This document shows positions 56,113-64,000 of a stretch of DNA of 64,000 nt, one piece after another. Numbering within the stretch: position 1 is the stretch's first letter; every line of letters begins with the position of its first letter. The position numbers and the translations under genes were made by a program. The DNA is from Rhizobium sp. BT03. GTDB taxonomy: Bacteria > Pseudomonadota > Alphaproteobacteria > Rhizobiales > Rhizobiaceae. The stretch is taken from contig NZ_CP125640.1 in assembly GCF_030053155.1 (NCBI RefSeq), forward strand, positions 1,612,001-1,676,000. Direction: 5' to 3'. The notes under the pieces were generated by a model. The model saw only the letters and a program-made list of their open reading frames with translations. It was not told the DNA's origin and did no database searches.

Positions 56113-56140
56113 AAAAAAGGCAGCGCATCTCTGCGCCGCC
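56113..56140 (-). terminator. Rho-independent terminator after the chemoreceptor gene
   Basis: Minus strand GGCGGCGCA-GAGA-TGCGCTGCC (one G-U pair) followed by TTTTTT, 36 nt beyond the MCP stop. Confidence 0.75.
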
Positions 56141-56176
56141 CTCAGCATTTTTACGCCCCTTCCGAGAGCCGCGCTC

Positions 56177-58114
56177 TCAGAACTCCGTCCAGTCTTCCTG
56201 AACCGCAACCGCAGCAGCCGCTTGCCGGCCGCCGAAGGCCTTGGTGACCTTGTTGGCGAGCGCGCGGGCCGGAGAAGCGACCGGGCGGGCGTTCGCAACG
56301 GCCGCGCGTGGTGCGGCATCCGGCCTCGCCTGGCCGAGCTTGAACTGGCGCAGCAGCTCGTCCAGCGCGCTTGCCTCCTGGGCGAGCGCATGGCTTGCCG
56401 CCGTCTGTTCCTCTACCATGGCGGCATTCTGCTGGGTGCCCTGGTCCATGTTGTTGACAGCGGTGTTGATCTCCTGCAGGCCGATCGACTGTTCGCGGGT
56501 GGCGGTGACGATCGCGCCGACGTGGTGATTGATCTCCTGCACCTCGGCGACGATGGCCTCCAGCGCCTTGCCGGTCTCGCCGACGAGGGAGACGCCGGCA
56601 ACGACCTGTTCGCCCGATGTGGTGATCAGCGCCTTGATCTCCTTGGCCGCCTTGGCGGAGCGCTGAGCAAGCTCGCGCACTTCCTGAGCGACGACGGCAA
56701 AACCCTTGCCGGCTTCGCCGGCGCGCGCCGCTTCGACGCCGGCATTCAAGGCCAGAAGGTTGGTCTGGAAGGCGATGTCGTCGATGACGCCGATAATGTT
56801 GGAGATTTCGCCCGAGGATTTTTCGATCTGCTGCATGGCGGAGACGGCCTTGCGGACGACTTCGCCGGATTTTTCGGCGCCGAGGCGGGTGCGCTCGACG
56901 AGATTGCCGGCATCCTCGGCGCGCTTGGCGCTGTCGCGGACGGTGGTCGTCACCTGCTCGAGCGCTGCGGCGGTCTGTTCGACGGCGGCAGCCTGCTGTT
57001 CGGTGCGGTGGGCGAGATCGTCGGCGGCCGAGCGGATTTCGCCGGCGCCGGCATTGATCGCCGAGGCGTTGTGGCCGACCGATTGCAGGGCTGCCTGCAG
57101 CTTTTCGACGGCATGGTTGAAGTCATTGCGCAGGCTGTCATATTGCGGCGCGAACGGCGTCTGGATACGGCCGGCCATATCGCCATTGGCAAGCTCGGCA
57201 AGGCCGCCGGCCAGGGCGTCGATGGCATGGCGGATCTCGCCTTCCTCGCGGGCTTTCTGCTCGTCGCCTGCCCGGCGCTGGCGCTCAGCGTCGCCACGCA
57301 TGCGATCGGTTTCGCCGGCAAGGCGCAGCTTCTCGATCGCCGCCTGCTTGAAGACCAGCACCGACTGGGCCATGCGGCCGACTTCGTCTCCGCGCTCGGT
57401 CGCCGGGACCTCGATATCGTTCTCACCGCCGGCGAGGCGATCCATGGCCCCGGTCATGCCGACGATCGGGCGGACGATGGTGCGCGACATCAGCCAGGCG
57501 AGCACGGCGGCGGCAAGCGAGGCGACGATACCGCCGGCCAGCAGCGTCGTCTTCAGATCGCTGTTGGCATCGGCGCGGATTTCAGCGAGCGCTTCGGACT
57601 TCTCGCGGGCGCTGGCCTTGATCTTGGCCGAGGCCTGGCGGAAGCCGTCGAGCTGGCCCTTGGTGGCGTTGACGCCGATCTTGACGACCTCTTCGATCGG
57701 CATGTCGGTTTCCTTGCGCGCCTTGGTCTGCGGCTCGGCCAGTTCATGGAAGTAGAGATCGGCGGCCTTCTGCATGCCGTCGATCATCTCAACCAGCTGC
57801 GGCTCTGCCGCGGCCGTCTGCCTGGCGGCGGCGATCGCCTTCAGCATGCGCTCGCGGTTGGCGAAGACATCGCCATAGGTGCTGTCGCTGCGGAAAAGGA
57901 TGAAACCGCGCAGGTTGACGGCCTGCTCGAGCATTGCCTGCAGCGCATCGTCGATCTGGTTGACGAGCAGCTCCGATTTTTCCTGCTCGGCGGAGGCGGC
58001 CGCCGATGCCGTCGCCTTGGAATAGACGAAGGCGGAAACGGCGACGAAAATAAGAATGAGGGCTGCGAAGGTGGCCGCGAGCTTCCCGTTCAAGGATATG
58101 TTTTTAGCGGACAT
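56177..58114 (-). CDS. Methyl-accepting chemotaxis protein
   Basis: 645 aa. Helix 1 about 11-33, periplasmic four-helix-like sensor about 34-190, helix 2 about 192-212, HAMP about 213-265, then a long signalling hairpin with the tip [20 protein letters not shown] and [17 protein letters not shown]. The very C-terminus ends EDWTEF, fitting the x-W-x-x-F pentapeptide that tethers CheR/CheB. The sensor ligand is unknown. Starts [12 protein letters not shown] direct repeat of TTGCTTAAAT lies upstream. Confidence 0.93.
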   Translation of the reverse strand: MSAKNISLNGKLAATFAALILIFVAVSAFVYSKATASAAASAEQEKSELLVNQIDDALQAMLEQAVNLRGFILFRSDSTYGDVFANRERMLKAIAAARQTAAAEPQLVEMIDGMQKAADLYFHELAEPQTKARKETDMPIEEVVKIGVNATKGQLDGFRQASAKIKASAREKSEALAEIRADANSDLKTTLLAGGIVASLAAAVLAWLMSRTIVRPIVGMTGAMDRLAGGENDIEVPATERGDEVGRMAQSVLVFKQAAIEKLRLAGETDRMRGDAERQRRAGDEQKAREEGEIRHAIDALAGGLAELANGDMAGRIQTPFAPQYDSLRNDFNHAVEKLQAALQSVGHNASAINAGAGEIRSAADDLAHRTEQQAAAVEQTAAALEQVTTTVRDSAKRAEDAGNLVERTRLGAEKSGEVVRKAVSAMQQIEKSSGEISNIIGVIDDIAFQTNLLALNAGVEAARAGEAGKGFAVVAQEVRELAQRSAKAAKEIKALITTSGEQVVAGVSLVGETGKALEAIVAEVQEINHHVGAIVTATREQSIGLQEINTAVNNMDQGTQQNAAMVEEQTAASHALAQEASALDELLRQFKLGQARPDAAPRAAVANARPVASPARALANKVTKAFGGRQAAAAVAVQEDWTEF

Positions 58115-58292
58115 CGGTGAATTTCTCCTGACGACAGTCGACGCGGTGAAGACGGGTCGCGCGTGAGGCGCAACCGCAAGACCTTCTGAATTGAGACCAT
58201 GATCGGCGTTGAAACGCTTGCGCCGTCATGGCGCCGAGCGGTCCGGACGAACCGCTGCAATCCAAGCGAAGCTATGCGGGCGAGCTTTAGAT

Positions 58293-58348
58293 TTGCTTAA
58301 ATTAGGCGTCGCCGCAGCGGCGCGAACCATGATTAAAGTTGCTTAAAT
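58293..58348. promoter_or_regulatory. Direct repeat in the MCP upstream region
   Basis: TTGCTTAAAT occurs at 58293-58302 and again at 58339-58348 (46 nt apart), in an AT-rich patch of an otherwise GC-rich gap between the chemoreceptor start (58114, minus) and the DUF4424 stop. Could be a binding site of a motility regulator. No other feature is seen in 58115-58347. Confidence 0.35.
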
Positions 58349-59340
58349 CAAGGCTGCTTCGGTTCCGCTTCCGGCGGATTGAGGATGAGGATGTCGAAAT
58401 CCTTTGCCGGATCGAAATCCTCTGCGGTCATCCGGAAGGTCGTCGGGCCGATCTTCTCGACATTGCTGCCGCAGAAGCTGATGAGACTGCCGGGCTTGCC
58501 CTTGTCGACCGTCAGCTGGAAGCGCCGGATCGGTCCCGCCCAGTTGGCGCCGGTCGACAGCACGTAGGAGATCCAGCTTTCGGTATAGTTGGCGCCGCCG
58601 GCCTCGGCTTCGCCGGCACGCTGCTGGGCGACCCTGACGAAGTCCGCGTCCAGGCAGTATTTGCGGGAATATTCCTCGAAGCGCTCACCCTTCGGCTGGC
58701 CACCTTCGAGAAAGCTGATGGCGACGGTGCCGCCGACCGCCGGCTGATAGCGGTGTTCGACGCTGACCTTCTTCCTGGCGGGAAAGGTGGTGCGCCACCA
58801 ATAGGTCGAGCGCAGCGTCCAGAGCGGCACGAGATCGGCGTTCGTCATCGGATAGATCAGCCCGCGGGCGATCCAGTCCTTCCGGACGGTCTGGGGAAGC
58901 TTGGCGAGCGCGTCGCGGGTCTTCTGGCTGTAAGGCAGGACGGGAATCTTGTTTTTGGCGAACTCGTCGGTGACGTCGATACCGAGCGAGACGACACGCT
59001 GCTGCAGCTTTGCGGTGATCGGCCTGCCGTCCTGCACAGTGGAGAAATGCAGGAAATTGTCGCTGTCATAGTCTGAAATGGCGGAGTTGCTGTCGACCTG
59101 ACCTGATATATCGGGCATCGGGAAGGCGACCAGGCTTTCGACATCCTTGTCCGATGTGTTCTCGAAGATATAGTCGACACGCACCTGCGAAGCGGAGATG
59201 AAGAGATCCTCTTGCACCATGCTGACATCGTCGGACTGGGCAAAGATCAGCCCGCCGGTCTTGACCTCGGCCATGGTGTCGTTCGCCAGCGCCGGCGATG
59301 CGATCCCCGCGGCGACAAGAAGAGTGAAGAGCTTCAGCAT
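58348..59340 (-). CDS. DUF4424 family periplasmic protein
   Basis: 330 aa. Signal peptide MLKLFTLLVAAGIASPALAN, then a DUF4424 beta-rich domain: LIFAQSDDVSMVQEDLFISA, VEYIFENTSD-like, LVAFPMPDISG. The C-terminus has KPGSLISFCG and a final EAEPKQP tail. The family is found in rhizobia and other alphaproteobacteria; function unknown. Upstream of, and on the same strand as, the MCP gene, 233 nt away. Confidence 0.85.
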   Translation of the reverse strand: MLKLFTLLVAAGIASPALANDTMAEVKTGGLIFAQSDDVSMVQEDLFISASQVRVDYIFENTSDKDVESLVAFPMPDISGQVDSNSAISDYDSDNFLHFSTVQDGRPITAKLQQRVVSLGIDVTDEFAKNKIPVLPYSQKTRDALAKLPQTVRKDWIARGLIYPMTNADLVPLWTLRSTYWWRTTFPARKKVSVEHRYQPAVGGTVAISFLEGGQPKGERFEEYSRKYCLDADFVRVAQQRAGEAEAGGANYTESWISYVLSTGANWAGPIRRFQLTVDKGKPGSLISFCGSNVEKIGPTTFRMTAEDFDPAKDFDILILNPPEAEPKQP

Positions 59341-59472
59341 AAAACACCCCCGTGTCCGCGGCCCGCCCCGTCATCGCCGCCGCAGGATTATCGCCGAAAG
59401 CTTTCGAGGGTCAATGACGCGGTCTGGAACAAAATGCTTGCAACCGGCGGCTTTGCCGGTCATTCACAGCCG

Positions 59473-60219
59473 ATGTCCGATCAAAACAGCCAACGCCTCG
59501 ACCAACTTCTCGTCTCCCGCGGTCTCTTCGCCAGCCGCTCGCGGGCCCGCGACGCCGTGCAGCGCGGCACCGTCCGGATCGCCGGCCAGGTGGTGACGAA
59601 GGCCGGTGCGCTCGTCGGCGACGACGCTGCCATCGAGATAGACGACCCGGCGCAGGACTATGTCTCGCGTGCGGCGCTGAAGCTTGCCAGCGCCCTCGAG
59701 CATTTCCGGCTCGATCCGGCCGGCCATCACTGTCTCGATATCGGCGCGTCCACCGGCGGCTTCACCGAGGTGCTGCTGCAGCGCGGTGCCCGGCATGTCA
59801 CGGCGATCGATGTCGGCCATGGGCAGATGCATCCGCGCATTGCAGCCGATCGGCGCGTGACCAACAAGGAAGGCCTCAACGCCCGCAACCTGACGGCTGA
59901 CGATATCGGCGAGCCCGCCACATTCATTGTCTCCGACGTCTCCTTCATCTCGCTGAAGCTGGCGCTTGCGCCGGCTCTCGATCTTGCGAAAGCGGGTGCG
60001 GTCGCCGTGCTGCTGGTCAAGCCGCAGTTCGAGGCGGGGCGCGAGGCGATCGGCAAAGGCGGGCTGCTGAAGGATCCCTCGTCGGCGCCCGCCGTCGCTG
60101 CGGAACTCGCGCGCTGGTTCACCGAGGACAGGGGCTGGAACAGCCTCGGCCTCATCCCCTCCCCGATTGCCGGCGGCGACGGCAATCAGGAATATCTTCT
60201 GGCAGGATTGAAACCGTGA
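59473..60219 (+). CDS. tlyA: TlyA-type rRNA methyltransferase / FtsJ-like
   Basis: 248 aa from MSDQNSQRLDQLLVSRGLFA. N-terminal S4 RNA-binding domain about 8-65, then an FtsJ-like SAM methyltransferase: HHCLDIGASTGGFTEVLLQR (SAM motif), VDVGHGQMHPRI-like, VSDVSFISLKLALAPALDL and LLVKPQFEAGRE (K-D-K-E catalytic set). TlyA 2'-O-methylates rRNA; homologues also go by hemolysin A. GTGA overlap with the next gene. Confidence 0.92.
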   Translation: MSDQNSQRLDQLLVSRGLFASRSRARDAVQRGTVRIAGQVVTKAGALVGDDAAIEIDDPAQDYVSRAALKLASALEHFRLDPAGHHCLDIGASTGGFTEVLLQRGARHVTAIDVGHGQMHPRIAADRRVTNKEGLNARNLTADDIGEPATFIVSDVSFISLKLALAPALDLAKAGAVAVLLVKPQFEAGREAIGKGGLLKDPSSAPAVAAELARWFTEDRGWNSLGLIPSPIAGGDGNQEYLLAGLKP

Positions 60220-61466
60220 GCACCGAAACCGTCACGATCGAAAAGCTCGGCGCCCAGGGCGACGGCATTGCCGGCAGCGCCGGCGGGCCTGTCTATGTGC
60301 CCTTCTCGCTCCCGGGAGAAACCGTCGCCATCGCCCGCGTCAAAAGCCAGGGCACGATCATGTCGATCACGACAGCCTCGCCCGACCGGCGGGAGCCGCC
60401 CTGCCGGCATTTCGGCCCGGATGGCGTCAACGGCACCTGCGGCGGCTGCACGCTGCAGCATATGGCAGATAGCCCCTACCGCGCCTTCAAGCGCCAGCTG
60501 GTCGTCGATGCGCTGAGATCGAAGGGGCTGACGCCTGAGGTCGGCGCGATCGTGCCGGCCCGGCCGGGCGAGCGCCGGCGCGTGGTGTTTGCGGCGCGCA
60601 GGACTGAGAAGGACATGCTGATCGGCTTCAACCAGGCGGAAAGCCATCATATCGTCGCGATCGAGGAATGTCCGATCTCGTCGGCAGGGCTCGTCGCCCG
60701 GCTGCCGGCGATCCGGGCGATCGCTTCAGCACTCGCGACCAATGCCGAACCTTTCCGCGTCTCCGTGCTGGAAACGCTGTCCGGCCTCGACATCGCGGTC
60801 GACGAGGTGAAAAAACTCTCCGATGCGCAGCGGCGCAAGGCGGTCGAGGTCGTGCTCAGCCTGCGCGGCATCGCCCGTGTTTCTCTGAACGGCGAAATCC
60901 TTATCGAGCCGTCGAAGCCGCTGATCGATTTCGGCGGCGTCCAGGTTTCACCGCCGCCGGGCGGCTTTGCCCAGGCGACCAAGCCGGCGGAAGAGGCGAT
61001 GGCCGAGCTGGTGCTTGCCCATGCCGGCAAGGCCAAGCGGATCGCCGATCTCTTTGCCGGCGCCGGCACGTTTTCGCTGCGGCTGGCGCGGATCGGCCGC
61101 GTGCATGCCGTCGAAGCCGAGGCAAAGGCGCTCGCCGCCCTCGATCACGCCGCCCGCAACACGCAGGGGCTGAAGCCGGTCAGCATCGAAAAGCGCGATC
61201 TCTTCCGCCGCCCGCTGATGACGCAGGAGTTCAAGCCCTATGACGCCGTCGTCTTCGACCCGCCGCGCGCCGGTGCGGAGTTCCAGTGCAAGGAGCTTGC
61301 CCGCTCCGGCGTGAAGAAGATCGCCGCCGTCAGCTGCAACCCGCTGACGCTGGCGCGCGACCTGGCGATCCTCGTCGAGGGCGGTTATCGGATCACCGGC
61401 GTGACGCCGATCGATCAGTTCCTCTGGACCTCGCATGTCGAGGTGGTGGCGACGCTGGAGAAATAG
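60216..61466 (+). CDS. Class I SAM-dependent RNA m5U methyltransferase (TrmA/RumA type)
   Basis: 416 aa from a GTG that overlaps the tlyA stop. TRAM domain about 1-60. Iron-sulfur cysteines in PPCRHFGPDGVNGTCGGCTL with a later EECPIS. SAM motif RIADLFAGAGTFSLRLAR, PPRAGAEFQCKELA, and catalytic Cys in SCNPLTLARD. Modifies uridine-5 in rRNA or tRNA; which one cannot be told. Operon with tlyA and the MBL gene. Confidence 0.93.
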   Translation: MSTETVTIEKLGAQGDGIAGSAGGPVYVPFSLPGETVAIARVKSQGTIMSITTASPDRREPPCRHFGPDGVNGTCGGCTLQHMADSPYRAFKRQLVVDALRSKGLTPEVGAIVPARPGERRRVVFAARRTEKDMLIGFNQAESHHIVAIEECPISSAGLVARLPAIRAIASALATNAEPFRVSVLETLSGLDIAVDEVKKLSDAQRRKAVEVVLSLRGIARVSLNGEILIEPSKPLIDFGGVQVSPPPGGFAQATKPAEEAMAELVLAHAGKAKRIADLFAGAGTFSLRLARIGRVHAVEAEAKALAALDHAARNTQGLKPVSIEKRDLFRRPLMTQEFKPYDAVVFDPPRAGAEFQCKELARSGVKKIAAVSCNPLTLARDLAILVEGGYRITGVTPIDQFLWTSHVEVVATLEK

Positions 61467-61468
61467 GG

Positions 61469-62479
61469 GTGCCCGTCGGAAAAACCAAACGACGCAACCC
61501 TTACTATACCGGCCCGGTGTCCGATCACTTCGACGGCACATACTTCTTCAATCCCGACGGTATTGAGCCGCTTGGTTTCCGCGATTTGCTGCGGTGGCAA
61601 TTCGGTGGTGGCCGTGCGCGTTGGCCGAACTCGGTCCCAAGCCCATATGCGGCGGCCAAGCCCGATCCACGCGTCGACGGTGGCGATCTGCGGGTGACGA
61701 TGGTTGGGCATGCGACCATGCTGGTACAGGTCGCCGGGCTCAATATCCTCACCGACCCGGTGTGGTCGGAGCGCGTCAGCCCCTTCACCTTTGCCGGGCC
61801 GAAACGCGTCGTCCGACCGGGCATCGCATTCGATGATCTGCCGCCGATCGATCTCGTGCTGATCTCGCACAATCATTATGATCATCTCGATCTCGCAACG
61901 CTCAAGCGGCTGCATGCGAAGCATCGGCCGCGTGTCGTGACGCCACTCGGTAACGACACGATCATCCGCCGTGCCGTGCCCGATATGGAGACGATATCGA
62001 TGGACTGGGGCGAACGCATCTCGCACGCCGGCATCAGCATCGATGCGGAACCGGCGCATCATTGGTCCGCCCGCGGCGGCACCGATCGCCGCATGGCGCT
62101 CTGGGCGTCGTTCGTTTTGTCGACTCCGGCCGGAAAGATCTATCACGTCGGCGATACGGGCTTTCACCACGGCATCAATTATAAAGCCGCACAGCAGAAG
62201 CATGGCGGCTTTCGCCTCGCCATTCTACCCTTCGGCGCCTATGAGCCGCGATGGTTCATGAAAGGCCAGCACCAGAATCCTGAGGAGGCGGTGATCGGGA
62301 TGACGTTGGCCAATGCGGCCTATGTGGCGGGGCATCACTTCGCGACGTTCCAACTGACGAATGAAGCGGTCGACGCGCCGACGAGGGCATTGCAAGACGC
62401 AATGCGCGAGCATGACATTCCGCCGGAACGGTTCCGGCCGCTCAGGGCCGGCGAGGTCTTCGATGTGCCGGCGGTCTAA
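61469..62479 (+). CDS. MBL-fold metallo-hydrolase (NAPE-PLD/UlaG-like)
   Basis: 336 aa from a GTG 2 nt after the methyltransferase stop. Metallo-beta-lactamase motif HNHYDHLD (H-x-H-x-D-H), GHATMLVQVAGLNILTDPVW as first strand, AEPAHHWSARGGTDRRMALW and YHVGDTGFHHG for the remaining ligands. Related to N-acylphosphatidylethanolamine phospholipase D. Substrate unknown. Confidence 0.9.
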   Translation: MPVGKTKRRNPYYTGPVSDHFDGTYFFNPDGIEPLGFRDLLRWQFGGGRARWPNSVPSPYAAAKPDPRVDGGDLRVTMVGHATMLVQVAGLNILTDPVWSERVSPFTFAGPKRVVRPGIAFDDLPPIDLVLISHNHYDHLDLATLKRLHAKHRPRVVTPLGNDTIIRRAVPDMETISMDWGERISHAGISIDAEPAHHWSARGGTDRRMALWASFVLSTPAGKIYHVGDTGFHHGINYKAAQQKHGGFRLAILPFGAYEPRWFMKGQHQNPEEAVIGMTLANAAYVAGHHFATFQLTNEAVDAPTRALQDAMREHDIPPERFRPLRAGEVFDVPAV

Positions 62480-62515
62480 AGCCCGTCGCGCCAAGCCTGA
62501 TTCATCTGACGCGGT

Positions 62516-63271
62516 TTAGCGGCGCATGAAGGCCTCGAAGGCGGCCCGGGCCTCGGCGCTTTTGAGACGGGCGGAGAAATGACGGGCCTCTTCGTCGATG
62601 CGGGCGATGATTTCGTCCCTGTCGCCGCGGACGAGATCGCGGGCGATGCGCAGCGCCTGCGGCGGCTTGGCGGCAAGGCGGGCGGCGGTCGTCAGCGTCA
62701 CAGTATCGACCTCGCCGGGTTCGACCACCTTCCAGATGAGACCGGCGTCCTTCGCGTCGGCGGCCGAGAAGGCCTCTCCGGCCGCCAGCAGGGCGAAGGC
62801 GCGCTGATGGCCCATCAGGCGCGGCGCAACCAGGCTGGAGCCCGCCTCCGGCACCAGCGCCAGATCGACGAAGGGTGTACGGAACTGGCTGCGGTTCGAG
62901 GCGATCGTCAGGTCGCAATGGAGATGGATGGTCGTGCCGATGCCGATCGCCAGACCGTCGACGCCGGAGACCACCGGTTTTTCGGCCTTCACCAGCGCAT
63001 AGAGGAAATCGAGGATTTCCTGCTCCAGGCCGCCGCCGCCGACCGCGGCGGCAAGGAAGTCGTTCAGATCATTGCCTGAGGAAAAGCAGCCCTCGGTGCC
63101 GAGAAAGGCTATGGCGCGGATGGCGGGATCGGCATCGGCCGCCTTCAGCGCATCGGCCATTGTCCGGTACATGGCACGGGTGATGGCGTTCTTCTTCTCC
63201 GGCCGGTTGAAGCGGATGAGCTGGACGCCTGGATGGGCGGACGGCTGCTCGACGATGATGTGATCGGTCAT
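62516..63271 (-). CDS. Enoyl-CoA hydratase/isomerase family protein
   Basis: 251 aa crotonase fold. GTEGCFSSGNDLNDFLAAAV (oxyanion hole), KPVVSGVDGLAIGIGTTIHL, and FVDLALVPEAGSSLVAPRLM, with the Glu in VPEAGSS. The C-terminus has ARIDEEARHFSARLKSAEAR. Adds water to enoyl-CoA in fatty-acid degradation. 29 nt downstream of the acyl-CoA dehydrogenase gene on the same strand. Confidence 0.92.
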   Translation of the reverse strand: MTDHIIVEQPSAHPGVQLIRFNRPEKKNAITRAMYRTMADALKAADADPAIRAIAFLGTEGCFSSGNDLNDFLAAAVGGGGLEQEILDFLYALVKAEKPVVSGVDGLAIGIGTTIHLHCDLTIASNRSQFRTPFVDLALVPEAGSSLVAPRLMGHQRAFALLAAGEAFSAADAKDAGLIWKVVEPGEVDTVTLTTAARLAAKPPQALRIARDLVRGDRDEIIARIDEEARHFSARLKSAEARAAFEAFMRR

Positions 63272-63300
63272 TGGATGTCCTCAGAGGTCTTGGGGTCGCC

Positions 63301-64000
63301 TCAGGCGAGCAGGATGCGGGCGGCGGCTAGGCTTGCCGCGCCATTGACCACGCGGTCGCCAAGGGCTGCGGTCTCGGCCAGCAGGTTTTCGGCGGCGAAG
63401 CGGCAGAGCGCGACGCGGCCCTCGCCCCTGCCATCGCTGCTTTCGGCGAGAGCGCCCTTGGCGAGATAGCAGCCGGTGAGCACGAGGCCGAACAGGCGCT
63501 GATAGGGTGTCGCACCCGAGAGCGCCTCGACCGCCTTGCCATCGGCCAACATCTTGATGAGCCAGGCGGTCGCCGTTTCGAGATCGGCAATACCGGCGTC
63601 GAGCCTGACGGCGGTCTCGCCGAAACCATCGAGATTGGAGCGGCGGACGCTGTCGGCGATCCCCTTCAGTTCAGCGATGAAACCCTCGACCTGATCGCCG
63701 CCCGAAAGCGGCAGCTTGCGGGTGACGAGGTCGATCGCCTGGATGCCGTTGGTGCCTTCATAGATCGGCGCGATGCGGGCGTCGCGGAGGTAACGCGCCG
63801 CACCCGTCTCCTCGATGAAACCCATGCCGCCATGCACCTGAATGCCGAGCGAGGCGACGTCGACGCCGGCATCGGTCGAAAAAGATTTGGCGATCGGGGT
63901 CAAAAGCGCGGCGCGCTCCTGCCAGTGGCGGCTGACGTCGCCGGCCCGGTGGGACATGTCGATCGCGTGGGCGCAGGCATAGGAAATGGCGCGCGCGCCT
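63301..64000 (-). CDS. Acyl-CoA dehydrogenase, C-terminal part (5' end outside window)
   Basis: About 233 C-terminal residues. ARAISYACAHAID leads into GIQVHGGMGFIEETGAARYL and DARIAPIYEGTNGIQAIDLV, the FAD and catalytic-base region of acyl-CoA dehydrogenases, followed by the longer C-terminal extension (LPLSGGDQVEGFIAELKGIA) of the FadE-like 590-aa subgroup with a 3-methylmercaptopropionyl-CoA dehydrogenase pattern. Frame open to the window end. Co-transcribed with the hydratase gene. Confidence 0.92.
   Translation of the reverse strand, partial: GARAISYACAHAIDMSHRAGDVSRHWQERAALLTPIAKSFSTDAGVDVASLGIQVHGGMGFIEETGAARYLRDARIAPIYEGTNGIQAIDLVTRKLPLSGGDQVEGFIAELKGIADSVRRSNLDGFGETAVRLDAGIADLETATAWLIKMLADGKAVEALSGATPYQRLFGLVLTGCYLAKGALAESSDGRGEGRVALCRFAAENLLAETAALGDRVVNGAASLAAARILLA

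Noticed and set aside
55991..58120. 709-residue open frame opposite the chemoreceptor gene, and the 572-residue one opposite dxs (54007-55725)
   Set aside because: Both lie antisense to certain genes and carry no family motif or Shine-Dalgarno.

Overview
The window reads as a fast-growing Rhizobiaceae chromosome, most like the Rhizobium etli / R. leguminosarum group. The reasons are the high GC content, the gene order ctaC-ctaD-ctaB-(small ORF)-ctaG-ctaE-DUF983-SURF1-ispH-thrB, the bioMNY cluster, the histone-deacetylase-like / xseB / dxs / tlyA block, and many copies of a rhizobial palindromic intergenic repeat. No rRNA, tRNA, CRISPR array or insertion sequence was recognised.

Layout. 1-9 kb (minus strand): the aa3 cytochrome c oxidase structural and assembly operon running into ispH and the start of thrB. 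9-19.5 kb: housekeeping genes (IalB-like protein, tldD, GNAT, MazG-like, D-Ala-D-Ala carboxypeptidase with SPOR domain, polysaccharide deacetylase, pdxH, DnaJ-like protein, fabI, histidine phosphatase). 20-29 kb: a large CHASE-PAS-PAS-GGDEF-EAL protein, aroC, a RibB with a degenerate RibA-like half, a YcaQ-type glycosylase and the biotin transporter bioMNY. 29-47 kb looks accessory: a DUF4334 protein, an RsbQ-like hydrolase overlapping a PAS histidine kinase, MFS/cupin/LysR, bdhA with a patatin, a bufferin (copper-binding RiPP) operon, a second-type methionyl-tRNA synthetase behind a leader-peptide attenuator, and an orphan ectoine-synthase-like gene. 47-64 kb returns to core genes: HDAC-like, xseB, SDR, pirin, a large phospholipase-D-like protein, dxs, a chemoreceptor, DUF4424, tlyA, an RNA m5U methyltransferase, an MBL hydrolase and two fatty-acid beta-oxidation genes.

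Two systems stand out. (1) Upstream of the metG-like gene on the minus strand is a 16-residue ORF, MDNNAISTFVMMMPRS, with three consecutive Met codons. It is followed by a pause hairpin, a possible antiterminator and a U-tailed terminator, and its ATG sits where transcription should start, so it would be leaderless. This is the complete architecture of ribosome-mediated attenuation responding to charged tRNA-Met. (2) At 37.67-43.83 kb a bufferin precursor, its MNIO (DUF692) enzyme and its DUF2063 partner are followed, with very short gaps or overlaps, by DoxX, an NDH-2-like flavoprotein, a membrane class III nucleotide cyclase and a DUF3307 protein. This suggests a larger copper- or redox-linked operon than the usual bufABC core. 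Both assignments rest on reading motifs and need homology searches and RNA or protein data to confirm.
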